Below the pieces are notes generated by a model. It saw only the letters and a program-made list of their open reading frames with translations, made no database searches and was not told where the DNA came from. A stretch of 35,862 nucleotides of DNA from Ramlibacter sp. Its GTDB lineage: Bacteria; Pseudomonadota; Gammaproteobacteria; Burkholderiales; Burkholderiaceae_C. Both the position numbers and the translations under genes were made by a program. How positions within the stretch are numbered: the stretch's first letter is position 1; every line of letters begins with the position of its first letter. Location: assembly GCA_030831585.1 (NCBI GenBank), contig JAURKV010000112.1, forward strand, positions 1 to 35,862, in the 5' to 3' direction. Positions 18,118-27,063 of the stretch are shown piece after piece.

Positions 18118-19371
18118 GTGAAAGACGCTGCGCCCCTTGCCAATACGGTGCCGGAGCCGCCGCAAGAGCCACAACAGCGCCCTGGGGGTCCAGTGCTGCT
18201 GATACTGGCAACCGCCGCCTTTGTCAGCCTGGCCGGCACCCGACTTTGCGATGCCATGCTGCCGGCCCTGGCCGAGGCCTTTGAAACTGGCACGGTGGAG
18301 GCCTCGGCGGTGGTCTCAGCCTATGCGATCGGCTACGCGGTGACCCAGTTGCTCTGGGGTCCGGTGGGCGACCGCCACGGCAAGCTGCGAGTGATCGCCA
18401 TCGCCGCGCTGGCCTGCACCGCCATCACCCTGGCGGCGGCAGCAGCCACCAGCCTCTCCGCGCTGGTGCTGGCCCGGGCCGCCATGGGCGCTACCGCGGC
18501 GGGCATCTTTCCCTTGGGCCTGGCCTGGATCAGCGACAACGTGCCACTGGCCCAGCGCCAGCAGGCCCTGGCCCGCTTTTCGGGGGTCTCGGTGTTCGGG
18601 ATGATCTTGGGGCCGCTGCTCGGCGGACTGCTGTCCGAGGCCTGGAGCTGGCGCGGTGCCTTTTTGGTGGTGGCGGCTATGTACGCCATCATCGCGTGGG
18701 TCGTCTGGCGGCGTGACCGCGCGGCGAAGGCTGAGGCCGCGACCCAGCCCCAACCCCAGCTGTCTGCGGGCCCGAGCCCCAGCCTGGTTCAAGGCCTGCG
18801 TCACCTCTGGGCCCTGCCCTGGGCGCGGGTGGTGCTGCTGGCCACGGCCGCCGAAGTGGCCCTCGGGATCGGTTGCGTGGCGCTAGCGCCTACCGTGCTG
18901 CATCAGCGCTTCGGCCTGCCCCTGGACAAGGCCGGGGCCGTGGTTGCCCTCTTCGGAGTTGGCGGCTTTTTATTCAGCCGGGCAGCGCCGTGGCTCCTGC
19001 GGCAGATTGCGCGGCCCAGACTTCCGGCACTGGGGGGTGCGATCATGGGCGCAAGCATCGCCAGCCTGGGACTGATCCCGGACTGGGGCTGGGCGGCACC
19101 CGCCTGCGTCTTGGCCGGGTTTGGCTTCTTCACCCTACACAACACGCTGCAGGTGCAGGTGACGCAACTGGCGCCCGATGCCTCGGGGCTGTCCTTCGCA
19201 GCCTTTACCGCCAGCAATTTCTTCGGCCAGAGCGCCGGCGTGGCAATCATCGCGCTGGCATGGGCGCGGTTCGGTGAACTGCCAGTATTCCTGGTCTGCG
19301 GCGCTGGACTGTTGGCACTGGGGCTGGCGATGAGCGTCCTGGTCCAGCGCCGGGTGGAGGCGCTTACTTGA
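18118..19371 (+). CDS. MFS transporter (Bcr/CflA-like drug/efflux type)
   Basis: Multi-TM: VLLILATAAFVSLAGTRLCDAMLPALAEAFETGTVEASAVVSAYAIGYAVTQLLWGPVGDRHGKLRVI...; start uncertain (GTG 18118 or ATG 18088); 18010 would translate through both operators. Confidence 0.88.
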   Translation: MKDAAPLANTVPEPPQEPQQRPGGPVLLILATAAFVSLAGTRLCDAMLPALAEAFETGTVEASAVVSAYAIGYAVTQLLWGPVGDRHGKLRVIAIAALACTAITLAAAAATSLSALVLARAAMGATAAGIFPLGLAWISDNVPLAQRQQALARFSGVSVFGMILGPLLGGLLSEAWSWRGAFLVVAAMYAIIAWVVWRRDRAAKAEAATQPQPQLSAGPSPSLVQGLRHLWALPWARVVLLATAAEVALGIGCVALAPTVLHQRFGLPLDKAGAVVALFGVGGFLFSRAAPWLLRQIARPRLPALGGAIMGASIASLGLIPDWGWAAPACVLAGFGFFTLHNTLQVQVTQLAPDASGLSFAAFTASNFFGQSAGVAIIALAWARFGELPVFLVCGAGLLALGLAMSVLVQRRVEALT

Positions 19372-20146
19372 TCATGCCGTAGCCGCCATCCACAGGGATT
19401 TCGACCGCAGTGAGGTAGGAGCCGGCCTTGGAGGCGAGGTAGAGGGCGGCACCGGCCATGTCGGACTCGTTGGTCAGGCGCCCCAGCGGAATGTTGGCAG
19501 TCATGGCTTCGAGCCCCTTGCGCGCGATGGTGCCCTGGAGCATCTTGCTCGGGAACTGCCCGGGGGCGATCACGTTGGCCACCACATGGCGACGCGCCAA
19601 TTGAGAGGCCAGGTGCTTGGTCAGGTGGTGCAGTGCCGCCTTGCTCGAGGTGTAGGCATAGGTCTCGTGCGCCGGCAGGTACAGGGCGTTGATCGAGCCG
19701 ACGTTGATGATGCGCGCCGGGTCTTCGGCAGTTCCTGCAGCCTCGAGCGATGGCATCAGGTCGCGGATCAGGAAAAAGGTGCCACGCACATTGAGGTCAT
19801 AAACCTTATCCCAGCCAGACTCGGGGTACTCGGCCAGCGGCGCCGCCCACAGCGCACCCGCGTTGTTGATCAACACGTCGAGTTGGGGCACCCGGGCGAG
19901 GAAGTCGGTGGTAAAGCGCCTGCGGTCTTCGTCAGAGGCAATGTCACAAGCCAGCGGGGTGCACTCGCCAAAAGGCGCCAGCTCGGCGGCCAGCGCCTCA
20001 CAAGCCGCGAGGTCGCGCGAGCAGATGTAGACCTTGGCGCCGCACTTGACGAAGGCGGTGGTGATGGCCGCGCCAATGCCCTTGGCGCCGCCGGTGATCA
20101 GGACGGTCTTGCCAGCGACACCGAACAGCTCGTTGAGGAGGTCCAT
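19364..20146 (-). CDS. SDR family oxidoreductase
   Basis: LFGVAGKTVLITGGAKGIGAAITTAFVKCGAKVYICSR...LDVLINNAGALWAAPL...YAYTSSKAALHHLTKHLASQLA... Confidence 0.95.
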   Translation of the reverse strand: MDLLNELFGVAGKTVLITGGAKGIGAAITTAFVKCGAKVYICSRDLAACEALAAELAPFGECTPLACDIASDEDRRRFTTDFLARVPQLDVLINNAGALWAAPLAEYPESGWDKVYDLNVRGTFFLIRDLMPSLEAAGTAEDPARIINVGSINALYLPAHETYAYTSSKAALHHLTKHLASQLARRHVVANVIAPGQFPSKMLQGTIARKGLEAMTANIPLGRLTNESDMAGAALYLASKAGSYLTAVEIPVDGGYGMIK

Positions 20147-20166
20147 GGGGTGATTCCTTTGAATAA

Positions 20167-20177
20167 AACATTATGCA
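20167..20177. promoter_or_regulatory. AACATtATGCA operator-like site 7 (degenerate)
   Basis: AACATTATGCATGATT, 20 bp upstream of the SDR start at 20146; one half-site degenerate. Confidence 0.5.
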
Positions 20178-20204
20178 TGATTGGGCCGGATAACCCCGTG
20201 GCCA

Positions 20205-21080
20205 TCAGGCCAGGGCCCGGCCCAGGAAGCCCACCACCGCCTGACCGAAAGCGTCGTTCGCGTCGCCGGCAATCATGTGGCCGGCCTCTTCGATCACTAC
20301 GTACTCGGACTGCGGCACCATCTCCAGAAATTCGCGCGCACCGGCCTCGCTTAAAACGTCGGAACGGCCACCGCGCATCAGCAACGTGGGCAGGGTCAGA
20401 CGTCGAGCAGCTGCGGCCATACGCGCATAGCGGTGCGGATATTCGCGGACCCGGCTATCGAGCAGGCGGGCGTCCCAGTGCCATTGCAGGCGGCCGTCGG
20501 GTCGCCGGCGCACCACCTTGGCCAGGCCATCCACCCGGGACGGGCGCGACCCGCCACGGTGGCTGGCGATGGCATCGGCCACCTCCTCCAACGAGGCAAA
20601 GCCGTCGGCATGGGCCTCCATGAAGGCCTTGTTACGCAGGAAACCCTCCTCCTCGGTGCGGGGCGCGTAGTCGACCAGGACCAGGCCGGCCGCATCGATC
20701 AGGCCCTCACCCACGCCAAGCAAAAAGGCCTCGGCTGAAAGCGAGGCCCCCACCAGCACCGGCCGTCGCCCGGCCAGTGCGGGCACCGCCAGGAGGTTGC
20801 GCAGGCCACGAATGTGGGTGTCCATTCCGTAGTCACCGTCCGCGGTCCAGTCGGAGTCGCCATGGCCGAGGCAGTCGAACGCCACCGCGCAATAGCCAGC
20901 GTCGCCGAGGCGCCGGCCCGTGTCGCGCCAGGCGTGTCGGGTCTGACCGCCGCCGTGCCCTAGCACGACCAGCGGGGCAGCCGGGTCGCCCCAGCTGTCG
21001 GCTGCCAGGCGTAGACCGGCCTCAGTCGGCCACATATGCATCGGCGTGGGGGTACCCGGCAGTCGTTCGCCTGCGTTCAC
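20205..21080 (-). CDS. alpha/beta hydrolase
   Basis: PLVVLGHGGGQTRHAWRDTGRRLGDAGYCAVAFDCLGHGDSDW...VLVGASLSAEAFLLG...VVIEEAGHMIAGDAND; GTG start overlapping the upstream stop (GTGA). Confidence 0.92.
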   Translation of the reverse strand: MNAGERLPGTPTPMHMWPTEAGLRLAADSWGDPAAPLVVLGHGGGQTRHAWRDTGRRLGDAGYCAVAFDCLGHGDSDWTADGDYGMDTHIRGLRNLLAVPALAGRRPVLVGASLSAEAFLLGVGEGLIDAAGLVLVDYAPRTEEEGFLRNKAFMEAHADGFASLEEVADAIASHRGGSRPSRVDGLAKVVRRRPDGRLQWHWDARLLDSRVREYPHRYARMAAAARRLTLPTLLMRGGRSDVLSEAGAREFLEMVPQSEYVVIEEAGHMIAGDANDAFGQAVVGFLGRALA

Positions 21081-21763
21081 GGCTCAGCCTCCCCGACCCA
21101 AGTGACCACTTCGCTCAGCGGGGCGCGTGTGGTGCGAAAGCCGTTGGCTGGATGCGTGGGATCTGCGAAGCCAATCGAAATGCCGCAGACAACATTCCGG
21201 TCTGTGGGCAGCGGGAGGTGCGAGCGCAGGATGTCGGGCCAGGAGGCTACTGCAGCCTGGGCGATCGTGCCCAGGCCCAGGGCCGTGGCAGCCAGCATGA
21301 AGTTGGACACCCAGGCGCCGCAGTCCATCACCCCGTGCGTGCCCAGGTCCTGCGGACTGGTCACCACCGCCAGGTGCGGCGCGCCAAACAGGCGGAAATT
21401 CTCCAGCCCCTGGGCGGCAGAGGCCGCCCGGTCACCCTTGGGCACGCCGACCGCCTCATACAGGGCCCAGCCGCATTCGCGCCGGCGGTCACGGTAGACC
21501 CCGCTGTACTCGCGCGGCCAGTCGAGCTCCGGGGCGGCCAGCGCTCCGGAGCCGGCGCGCGCGATCAGCGCCGCACGCAGCCGCTCGAGCGGCTCGCCGC
21601 TGGCGATATGAACCTGCCAAGGCTGCGCGTTGCACCAGGAGGCGCTGCGGCCGGCGGCGGCGAGGGCCCGCTCGAGCAGGTCCCGCGGCACCGGGTCGGG
21701 CCGGAAGGCGCGGCAGCTGTGGCGCCGTGCCAGCAGTTGGTCCAGGCTCGCCAGTTCGTCCAT
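21077..21763 (-). CDS. nitroreductase family protein (FMN-dependent)
   Basis: LLARRHSCRAFRPDPVPRDLLERALAAAGRSASWCNAQPWQVHIASGEPLERLR...FGAPHLAVVTSPQDLGTHGVMDCGAWVSNFMLAATALGLGTIAQAAVASWPDILR... Confidence 0.92.
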   Translation of the reverse strand: MDELASLDQLLARRHSCRAFRPDPVPRDLLERALAAAGRSASWCNAQPWQVHIASGEPLERLRAALIARAGSGALAAPELDWPREYSGVYRDRRRECGWALYEAVGVPKGDRAASAAQGLENFRLFGAPHLAVVTSPQDLGTHGVMDCGAWVSNFMLAATALGLGTIAQAAVASWPDILRSHLPLPTDRNVVCGISIGFADPTHPANGFRTTRAPLSEVVTWVGEAEP

Positions 21764-21804
21764 CAGGTGCCGTACATCAAGTGTCGCTCACGAGGCAGCA
21801 CTAC

Positions 21805-23073
21805 TCAGATCACGCCCTGGGCGCGCAGGGCAGCGATCTCGGCCTCGGGAAGCTGGAGCAGCCCGCCATAAACGTCGGCATTGGCAGCGCCCAGAGTCTG
21901 CGCCGGCACGTCGAACTGGGCGTGGGCGTCGGAAAAACGGATCGGGTTGCCGATGCCGCTGGTGCGCTGGTCGCCCATCATCGGGTGCTCGAGCACGGTG
22001 ACCGCGCCGCGCGCGATCAGCTGCGGGTCGGACAGCACCTCGGCGGGCGCGCGCACGCGGGTGGCCGGCACTTGGCGCTTCTCGAGCAATTCGGTCACAA
22101 CCTCGGCAGTGCTGCGCACACGAGTCCAGGCCTCGATGTAGCCGTTGAAGGCGGCGGCGTGGGCCATGCGCGGACCGCGGCTGGCAAAGCGCGGGTCGTC
22201 GAGCAACTCGGGTCTGCCTATGGCCTCCACCAGGGGCCGAATCCACTCCGGCCGGAACGCCACGATGGCCACATGACCATCCGTACAAGGGTAGACCCCG
22301 AAGGGAACCAGCCGGTCGTGCGAATTGCCCGAGCGGCGCGGCACGCCAGCCTGCGCAAATAGATCGAAATGCTCCTCGGCCAAAAGGGAGGCCATGCAAT
22401 CGAGCATGGAGACCTGCACATGCTGGCCACGGCCAGTACGACCACGCTGAATGAGGGCGGCCAATATGCCGTTGACCGCGTACAGGGGTGTCACCAGGTC
22501 GGCGATCGGAATGCCGATGCGGGTGGGTGGGCCGTCGGCAAAGCCGGTCACCTCCATCAAGCCGCAGGCCGCCTGCACCAGAATGTCCATGCCCTTGAGG
22601 CCGGGTACCACGCTGGGCTCTCCAAAGGAGCTGATGGAGCCGTAGACGATGCGCGGATTGACCTCGGCGGTACGGGCGTAGTCGATGCCGAGGCGAGTGG
22701 TGGCGCCCTCGCTCATGTTCTCCAGAACGACGTCGCACTCCTGAACGAGCCGGAAATACAGCTCGCGCCCTTTGGGAGACTTGAGGTCCAGGGTGACGCT
22801 CTTCTTGTTGCGGCCGCGGTTAACGATGGTCACCGAGATCTCGTCCTCGGCCATCGCGCCACCAAAGTTGATGCCGCGCCGGCTGACGAAGGGCGGGTTG
22901 GTCCGGGCGATGTCCCCGCCGCCAGGGGACTCGACGTGGATCACCTCCGCGCCCAGGCCCGCCAGCATCAGGGCGCCATAGGGGCCAGCCAGGGCCACGG
23001 TCAGGTCCAGGACACGGATGCCCTCAAGCGGACGTTGGAGCGGGTTGGCGCTGGCGCCAGGGCTTGCGTTCAT
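21805..23073 (-). CDS. CaiB/BaiF CoA-transferase family protein
   Basis: MNASPGASANPLQRPLEGIRVLDLTVALAGPYGALMLAGLGAEVIHVESPGGGDIARTNPP...VLENMSEGATTRLGIDYA...YGSISSFG; starts next to the upstream ECH stop (SD AGGAGAAGTCCTGAT). Confidence 0.95.
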   Translation of the reverse strand: MNASPGASANPLQRPLEGIRVLDLTVALAGPYGALMLAGLGAEVIHVESPGGGDIARTNPPFVSRRGINFGGAMAEDEISVTIVNRGRNKKSVTLDLKSPKGRELYFRLVQECDVVLENMSEGATTRLGIDYARTAEVNPRIVYGSISSFGEPSVVPGLKGMDILVQAACGLMEVTGFADGPPTRIGIPIADLVTPLYAVNGILAALIQRGRTGRGQHVQVSMLDCMASLLAEEHFDLFAQAGVPRRSGNSHDRLVPFGVYPCTDGHVAIVAFRPEWIRPLVEAIGRPELLDDPRFASRGPRMAHAAAFNGYIEAWTRVRSTAEVVTELLEKRQVPATRVRAPAEVLSDPQLIARGAVTVLEHPMMGDQRTSGIGNPIRFSDAHAQFDVPAQTLGAANADVYGGLLQLPEAEIAALRAQGVI

Positions 23074-23074
23074 A

Positions 23075-23872
23075 TCAGGACTTCTCCTCACGGGGGCCAG
23101 CTTTGCCAGCGGCGAATTGGGTGACGCCATCGGCCAAGGCAGGTGACTCCAGACGATAACGAAACTGCATCCAGCGCTCCAGGGCCAAGCCGTCGTGCAG
23201 CGGCAGCTCCGGTGCGCGACGTGCGGTGTACTTCAGGCTGGCCAGGGCATGCGGGTCGGCCTCGGCGATTTCCTGGGCCAGTTGCATCACAGTGGCTTGC
23301 AACTCGGCGCCTGGGACTGCCAGCGCCGCCAGGCCAATACGCTCGGCCTCGCGACCGCTCATGCGCCGGCCACTCAGAAGATAGTACAGGGCGCGCGGCA
23401 GGCCAATGCGCCGTGGCAGGCGTTGGGTGCTGCCACCGCTGGGAAATAGGTTCTTGCGAATGTGTTCGTCGCCCATCATCGCGTCCTCGTCGGCAACGAC
23501 GATGTCGCAGGACAGGGCCAGCTCCAGCCCCCCAGCCACCGCAATGCCGTTGACGCAGGCGATCACGACCTGCCGGGCCGACTCCAGGCCCTGATAGGCA
23601 GCCTGCATGCGGTCCTGGTTCTGCAGGTGGGCAGCCGGGTCGTGCAAGGCGTGCTCGGCGATCCACTTGAGGTCAGTGCCGGAGCAAAACGCCCGGCCCT
23701 CGCCGCGAATCACGATGACCCGGATGTCGTGCCCCGGCGCCGAGCAGCCCTCGACCGCGGCGCGCAGGGCTATGAGGGTTGGGCCGTCGAGCGCGTTGAG
23801 CCGTTGGGGCCGGTCGAGGGTAAGAACCCGCACCCGCGGCGTGCTGTCGTCAATGCGCAATCCGTCGCTCAT
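23075..23872 (-). CDS. enoyl-CoA hydratase/isomerase family protein
   Basis: RVRVLTLDRPQRLNALDGPTLIALRAAVEG...VIVIRGEGRAFCSGTDLKW...QVVIACVNGIAVAGGLELALSCDIVVADEDAMMGDEHIRKNLFPSGGSTQRLPRRIG: crotonase fold. Confidence 0.95.
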   Translation of the reverse strand: MSDGLRIDDSTPRVRVLTLDRPQRLNALDGPTLIALRAAVEGCSAPGHDIRVIVIRGEGRAFCSGTDLKWIAEHALHDPAAHLQNQDRMQAAYQGLESARQVVIACVNGIAVAGGLELALSCDIVVADEDAMMGDEHIRKNLFPSGGSTQRLPRRIGLPRALYYLLSGRRMSGREAERIGLAALAVPGAELQATVMQLAQEIAEADPHALASLKYTARRAPELPLHDGLALERWMQFRYRLESPALADGVTQFAAGKAGPREEKS

Positions 23873-23985
23873 GGAGTGTGGTCAAGCAGGGGCATGGAGC
23901 CGCAGGGTGCAGGGTGGGCGCAATCCGCGCGTGCAATTTTTCACGCTGGAACGACCGCGACATGGCGGCCGCGACAGCGTGATTA

Positions 23986-23996
23986 TGCATAGTACA
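23986..23996. promoter_or_regulatory. TGCATaGTACA operator-like site 8 (degenerate)
   Basis: ATTATGCATAGTACAT between divergent ECH (23872,-) and ECH (24144,+). Confidence 0.5.
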
Positions 23997-24143
23997 TTCT
24001 GGAGCCTGCCGCGCACGTGATATTGAACACTTGCCGCGGGGGCCGCCGCTGTCGCCAAGGGCCACAGAGACAGCGCCCCGTGTTGCAAAATTCTTGGCGC
24101 GAAACACACAAAGTAATTTTTTTTGACCCGCCGGAGACACCCC

Positions 24144-24935
24144 ATGGCCGACACCCATCAATACGAGACGATTCTTTACCGCGAGGAGGGCCCGGTGGGC
24201 ATCCTCACGCTCAACCGGCCGCATGACGGCAATAAATTCAACCGCCTCGCCTGCCAGGAAGTTCGAGACTGTATCGAGTCGATCCGCCGCGAGACCCGCA
24301 CCCGGGTGCTGGTGATCACCGGTGCCGGCGACAAGTTTTTCTGCATTGGCGGCCACCACGACGGCGACCAAAGCTCCCGCCTCTACCCGGGTGCGCCGTC
24401 CACGCTGGAGATCTACGAAGCCATCGAGCGCCTGCAAAAGCCGGTGATCGCCTCGGTCAACGGCTTTGCCGTGGGCGGCGGGCATGTGCTGCATGTGGTG
24501 TGCGACCTGACCATTGCTAAAGAAAGCGCGATCTTCCGCCAGGTCGGCCCCATGGTGGGGAGCTTCGACGCCGGCTACGGCACCTGGTACCTGGAGGACC
24601 TGGTTGGCAAGAAGAAGGCCAAGGAAATCTGGTTCATGAACGAGAAGCTGACCGCCCGGGAGGCGCTGGGCCTGGGGTTGATCAACCGGGTGGTGCCCGA
24701 CGCCGATCTGGAGCGCGAGACGATGGCGATGGCACTCAAGATCGCCGAGCGCGGCTCGTATGCGCTGGCGGCCTTGAAGGGCGCGTTCAACGCCCGCCAT
24801 GGCGGCGTGGGCGGCCTGGCCCGGGTGACACACGACCTGATGCTGCCGCACTACTACGCCTCGGAAGAAGCGCACGAGCTGCACGACGCGTTTGCCAACA
24901 AGCGGGCGCCTGACACTACGAAGTTCGGTCGGTAA
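24144..24935 (+). CDS. crotonase-fold protein resembling 2-ketocyclohexanecarboxyl-CoA hydrolase (BadI) / MenB
   Basis: FAVGGGHVLHVVCDLTIAKESAIFRQVGPMVGSFDAGYGTWYLEDLVGKKKAKEIWFMNEKLTAREALGLGLINRVVP: the QVGP.(V/M)GS.D.GYGT...VG.KKA.EIW.M block matches recalled BadI/MenB sequences. Confidence 0.82.
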   Translation: MADTHQYETILYREEGPVGILTLNRPHDGNKFNRLACQEVRDCIESIRRETRTRVLVITGAGDKFFCIGGHHDGDQSSRLYPGAPSTLEIYEAIERLQKPVIASVNGFAVGGGHVLHVVCDLTIAKESAIFRQVGPMVGSFDAGYGTWYLEDLVGKKKAKEIWFMNEKLTAREALGLGLINRVVPDADLERETMAMALKIAERGSYALAALKGAFNARHGGVGGLARVTHDLMLPHYYASEEAHELHDAFANKRAPDTTKFGR

Positions 24936-24963
24936 AGGCCGGTCCTTCGGGCTGGGCTTTTTT
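24936..24963 (+). terminator. possible rho-independent terminator after the BadI-like gene
   Basis: AAAGGCCGGTCC-TTC-GGGCTGGGCTTTTTT right after the TAA; imperfect stem (wobble pairs, one bulge) plus T6. Confidence 0.45.
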
Positions 24964-25076
24964 GGCGTTGCCGGGGAACGCCAAGGGTGCTTGGCGTTGG
25001 CGGGGCACGCGCCGGGTGTACAGGTGGCGCTTGACTCTTTGCGGGGCACGCGCCCGGTGTGCGGCAGGGGCCCGGC

Positions 25077-25505
25077 GGCTTCGATGCAGGGGCCCTTCGG
25101 GCTTCCTTGCGGTGCTCGGCCGCCAGGGGCACGCGAGGCAAACTCGGCCCTCCGGGCCTCAAACATGCCTCGCTCTTCGGCCCCCAGCGCCCTGTGCGCC
25201 TCAGCCCCGCATAGGCGCCGCCGAACCCCTGCCGCACACCCTGTGCTTACCTCAGGCGGAGGACTTCTCGACGCCGCCTTTGGTGACGTCGTTGGAAAGG
25301 GTTGTCGGAGAGAGGCCTCCTGAATGAAGGAAGCGGCGGGTGTGCGGTGCGGGGGCAGCGGCGCCTATGCGGGGCCGAGCAGCGCAGCGTCGGGCGGAAA
25401 AAGAGTCGGGGCATGTCTGAGCCGCCGCAGGCGGCGAGTTTGCCCCGGCTCCCGCACGGCGCGAGCAGCACAGGGAAGCCCGAAGGGCCCCCGCATCGAA
25501 GCCGA
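25077..25505. repeat. long imperfect inverted repeat, arms ~25077-25247 and ~25329-25505
   Basis: Left arm GGCTTCGATGCAGGGGCCCTTCGGGCTTCC...CAAACTCG...CAGCCCCGCATAGGCGCCGCCG...CCGCACACCC; reverse complement of right arm GGCTTCGATGCGGGGGCCCTTCGGGCTTCC...CAAACTCG...CGGCCCCGCATAGGCGCCGCTG...CCGCACACCC. Confidence 0.85.
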
Positions 25506-25585
25506 TGCGCCCGTACCGCATGCCCGTCGCGTTGCAGGCCAAGCACCAAGAAAGTGACCCCGAAAGGAGGCGCCGAAGAAAGACC

Positions 25586-26350
25586 TCAGTGCGAAGGCCG
25601 CCCCGCGGTGTTGCCGCCATCCACAGGCACCACCGCACCGGTAACAAAGCTGGCGTCGTCCGAGAGCAAAAAGGCGACGACAGCTGCTACCTCCTCGGGC
25701 TCACCCACGCGGCCCAGCGGATAGGCTGCGCGGATGCCCTCGGTTTTGCTCGGGTCGGCCAGGGTGCTGGCGATCATGGGGGTACGAATCAGCCCAGGTG
25801 CGACTGCGTTCACCCGAATGCCCATAGGGCCGAGTTCCAGTGCCATCGCCTGGGTGATGCCCGACACCCCCATCTTGGCCGCGACGTACGCCAGCCGGTT
25901 GGGAAGGGCGCGGATACCTGCGGTGGACGAAATATTCACGATCGCGCCCGGACGGCCGGCCAACTGCATCGCCCGCACAAAAGCCTGGCAGGTGTTGAAG
26001 GTGCCGTCGAGGTTGACGGCGAGCACACGCTCCCAGGCCTCGGGGGTCCAGTCCATCAGGGTGCCGATGCCGCGGATACCCGCGCAGTTCACGAGGCCGT
26101 ACAGGGGGCCGAGGCGGCTGGCGGCATCAGCCATGGCGCTGGCTACGGCCGCATGGTGGGTGACGTCGACCACCCGCAGATGCAGTTGCGCCGGCTCACC
26201 CTGTGTGCGGGCCAGGTCTGTGAGGGCCGCCTCCTGGATGTCCATCGCCAGCACCGTCGCGCCTTCGTCCAGCAGGCGACGCACACAGGCGGCGCCGATG
26301 CCGCTGGCAGCGCCCGTCACGAGTACGGTGCGGTTTTCTAAACGCTTCAT
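25586..26350 (-). CDS. SDR family oxidoreductase
   Basis: [43 protein letters not shown]...[57 protein letters not shown]; true start 26350. Confidence 0.95.
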   Translation of the reverse strand: MKRLENRTVLVTGAASGIGAACVRRLLDEGATVLAMDIQEAALTDLARTQGEPAQLHLRVVDVTHHAAVASAMADAASRLGPLYGLVNCAGIRGIGTLMDWTPEAWERVLAVNLDGTFNTCQAFVRAMQLAGRPGAIVNISSTAGIRALPNRLAYVAAKMGVSGITQAMALELGPMGIRVNAVAPGLIRTPMIASTLADPSKTEGIRAAYPLGRVGEPEEVAAVVAFLLSDDASFVTGAVVPVDGGNTAGRPSH

Positions 26351-26354
26351 GGCT

Positions 26355-26963
26355 TTACTCCGGGGCGCTTCCCGAGCTGTGGGTGGGTGCCGTCGCCGGC
26401 CGATGAAACTGCGGCCAGCGTTTGAGCACCAGCGGGCCGTCGGCGGCATAGGCATAGCAGCCGTCGATCTGACGCGGCTTGCCGTTTTCATCGACTCGGT
26501 CGGGGCCCTTGATCAGGAGGAAGCCCAGGGACTGGAAGACGGCGGTTGCCATCGGGGTAAGGATTTCCATCAGGTGGGTGCAGCTGCGCGCGCCGGAGAG
26601 ACGGCTTCGGACCTCGCTGTTCCAGCCCTTGGACATGCGCAGGCCCACAAGAGTTTGCAGCGCTCGACCCCCCTCTGGGCAGTGAGAAAAGGGCGCGTAG
26701 TCGGTGAAGGTCTCGATCTCGCGCACCACCAGGTCGAGGTCGTAGACAAGGCGCACGCCCATGTCGTGGATCGCATCACCGGCGGGCACCGAGCGGCCCT
26801 CGCGGTGATGAAAATCCACGGTCTTGCGGTCGACCACCCGACCCTCAATCTCGAATAAACCGTCGCTGCGCTGGTAGGCGGTGAAGTCGATCTTGCGGGT
26901 GTGCAAAACCTCGCGAGTGACTGCGCTTTTGGGGGCAACGCCCTTGGAGGTGGGGGTGGTCAT
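26355..26963 (-). CDS. DUF2889 domain-containing protein
   Basis: [82 protein letters not shown]...[24 protein letters not shown]; start at 26963 rather than 27269. Confidence 0.82.
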   Translation of the reverse strand: MTTPTSKGVAPKSAVTREVLHTRKIDFTAYQRSDGLFEIEGRVVDRKTVDFHHREGRSVPAGDAIHDMGVRLVYDLDLVVREIETFTDYAPFSHCPEGGRALQTLVGLRMSKGWNSEVRSRLSGARSCTHLMEILTPMATAVFQSLGFLLIKGPDRVDENGKPRQIDGCYAYAADGPLVLKRWPQFHRPATAPTHSSGSAPE

Positions 26964-27063
26964 CGTGATGCTCGTTGGAAAGCTTGGGTGGAATGGCCGC
27001 GCAAGTCTGTCTGAATCAATCGCCCGGGTCAGCCCGGGGCTTGGTGCCGTCGCAAAGGTGAAC

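Noticed and set aside
21030-21042. CATATGCATC as an extra operator copy
   Set aside because: Inside the alpha/beta hydrolase coding region and lacks the one-base-spaced TGCAT-N-ATGCA layout.
24854-25647. Several short ORFs (24854 -, 24962 +, 25247 -, 25252 -) as novel small proteins
   Set aside because: They are translations of the inverted-repeat region in different frames; composition and overlap argue for non-coding repeat.
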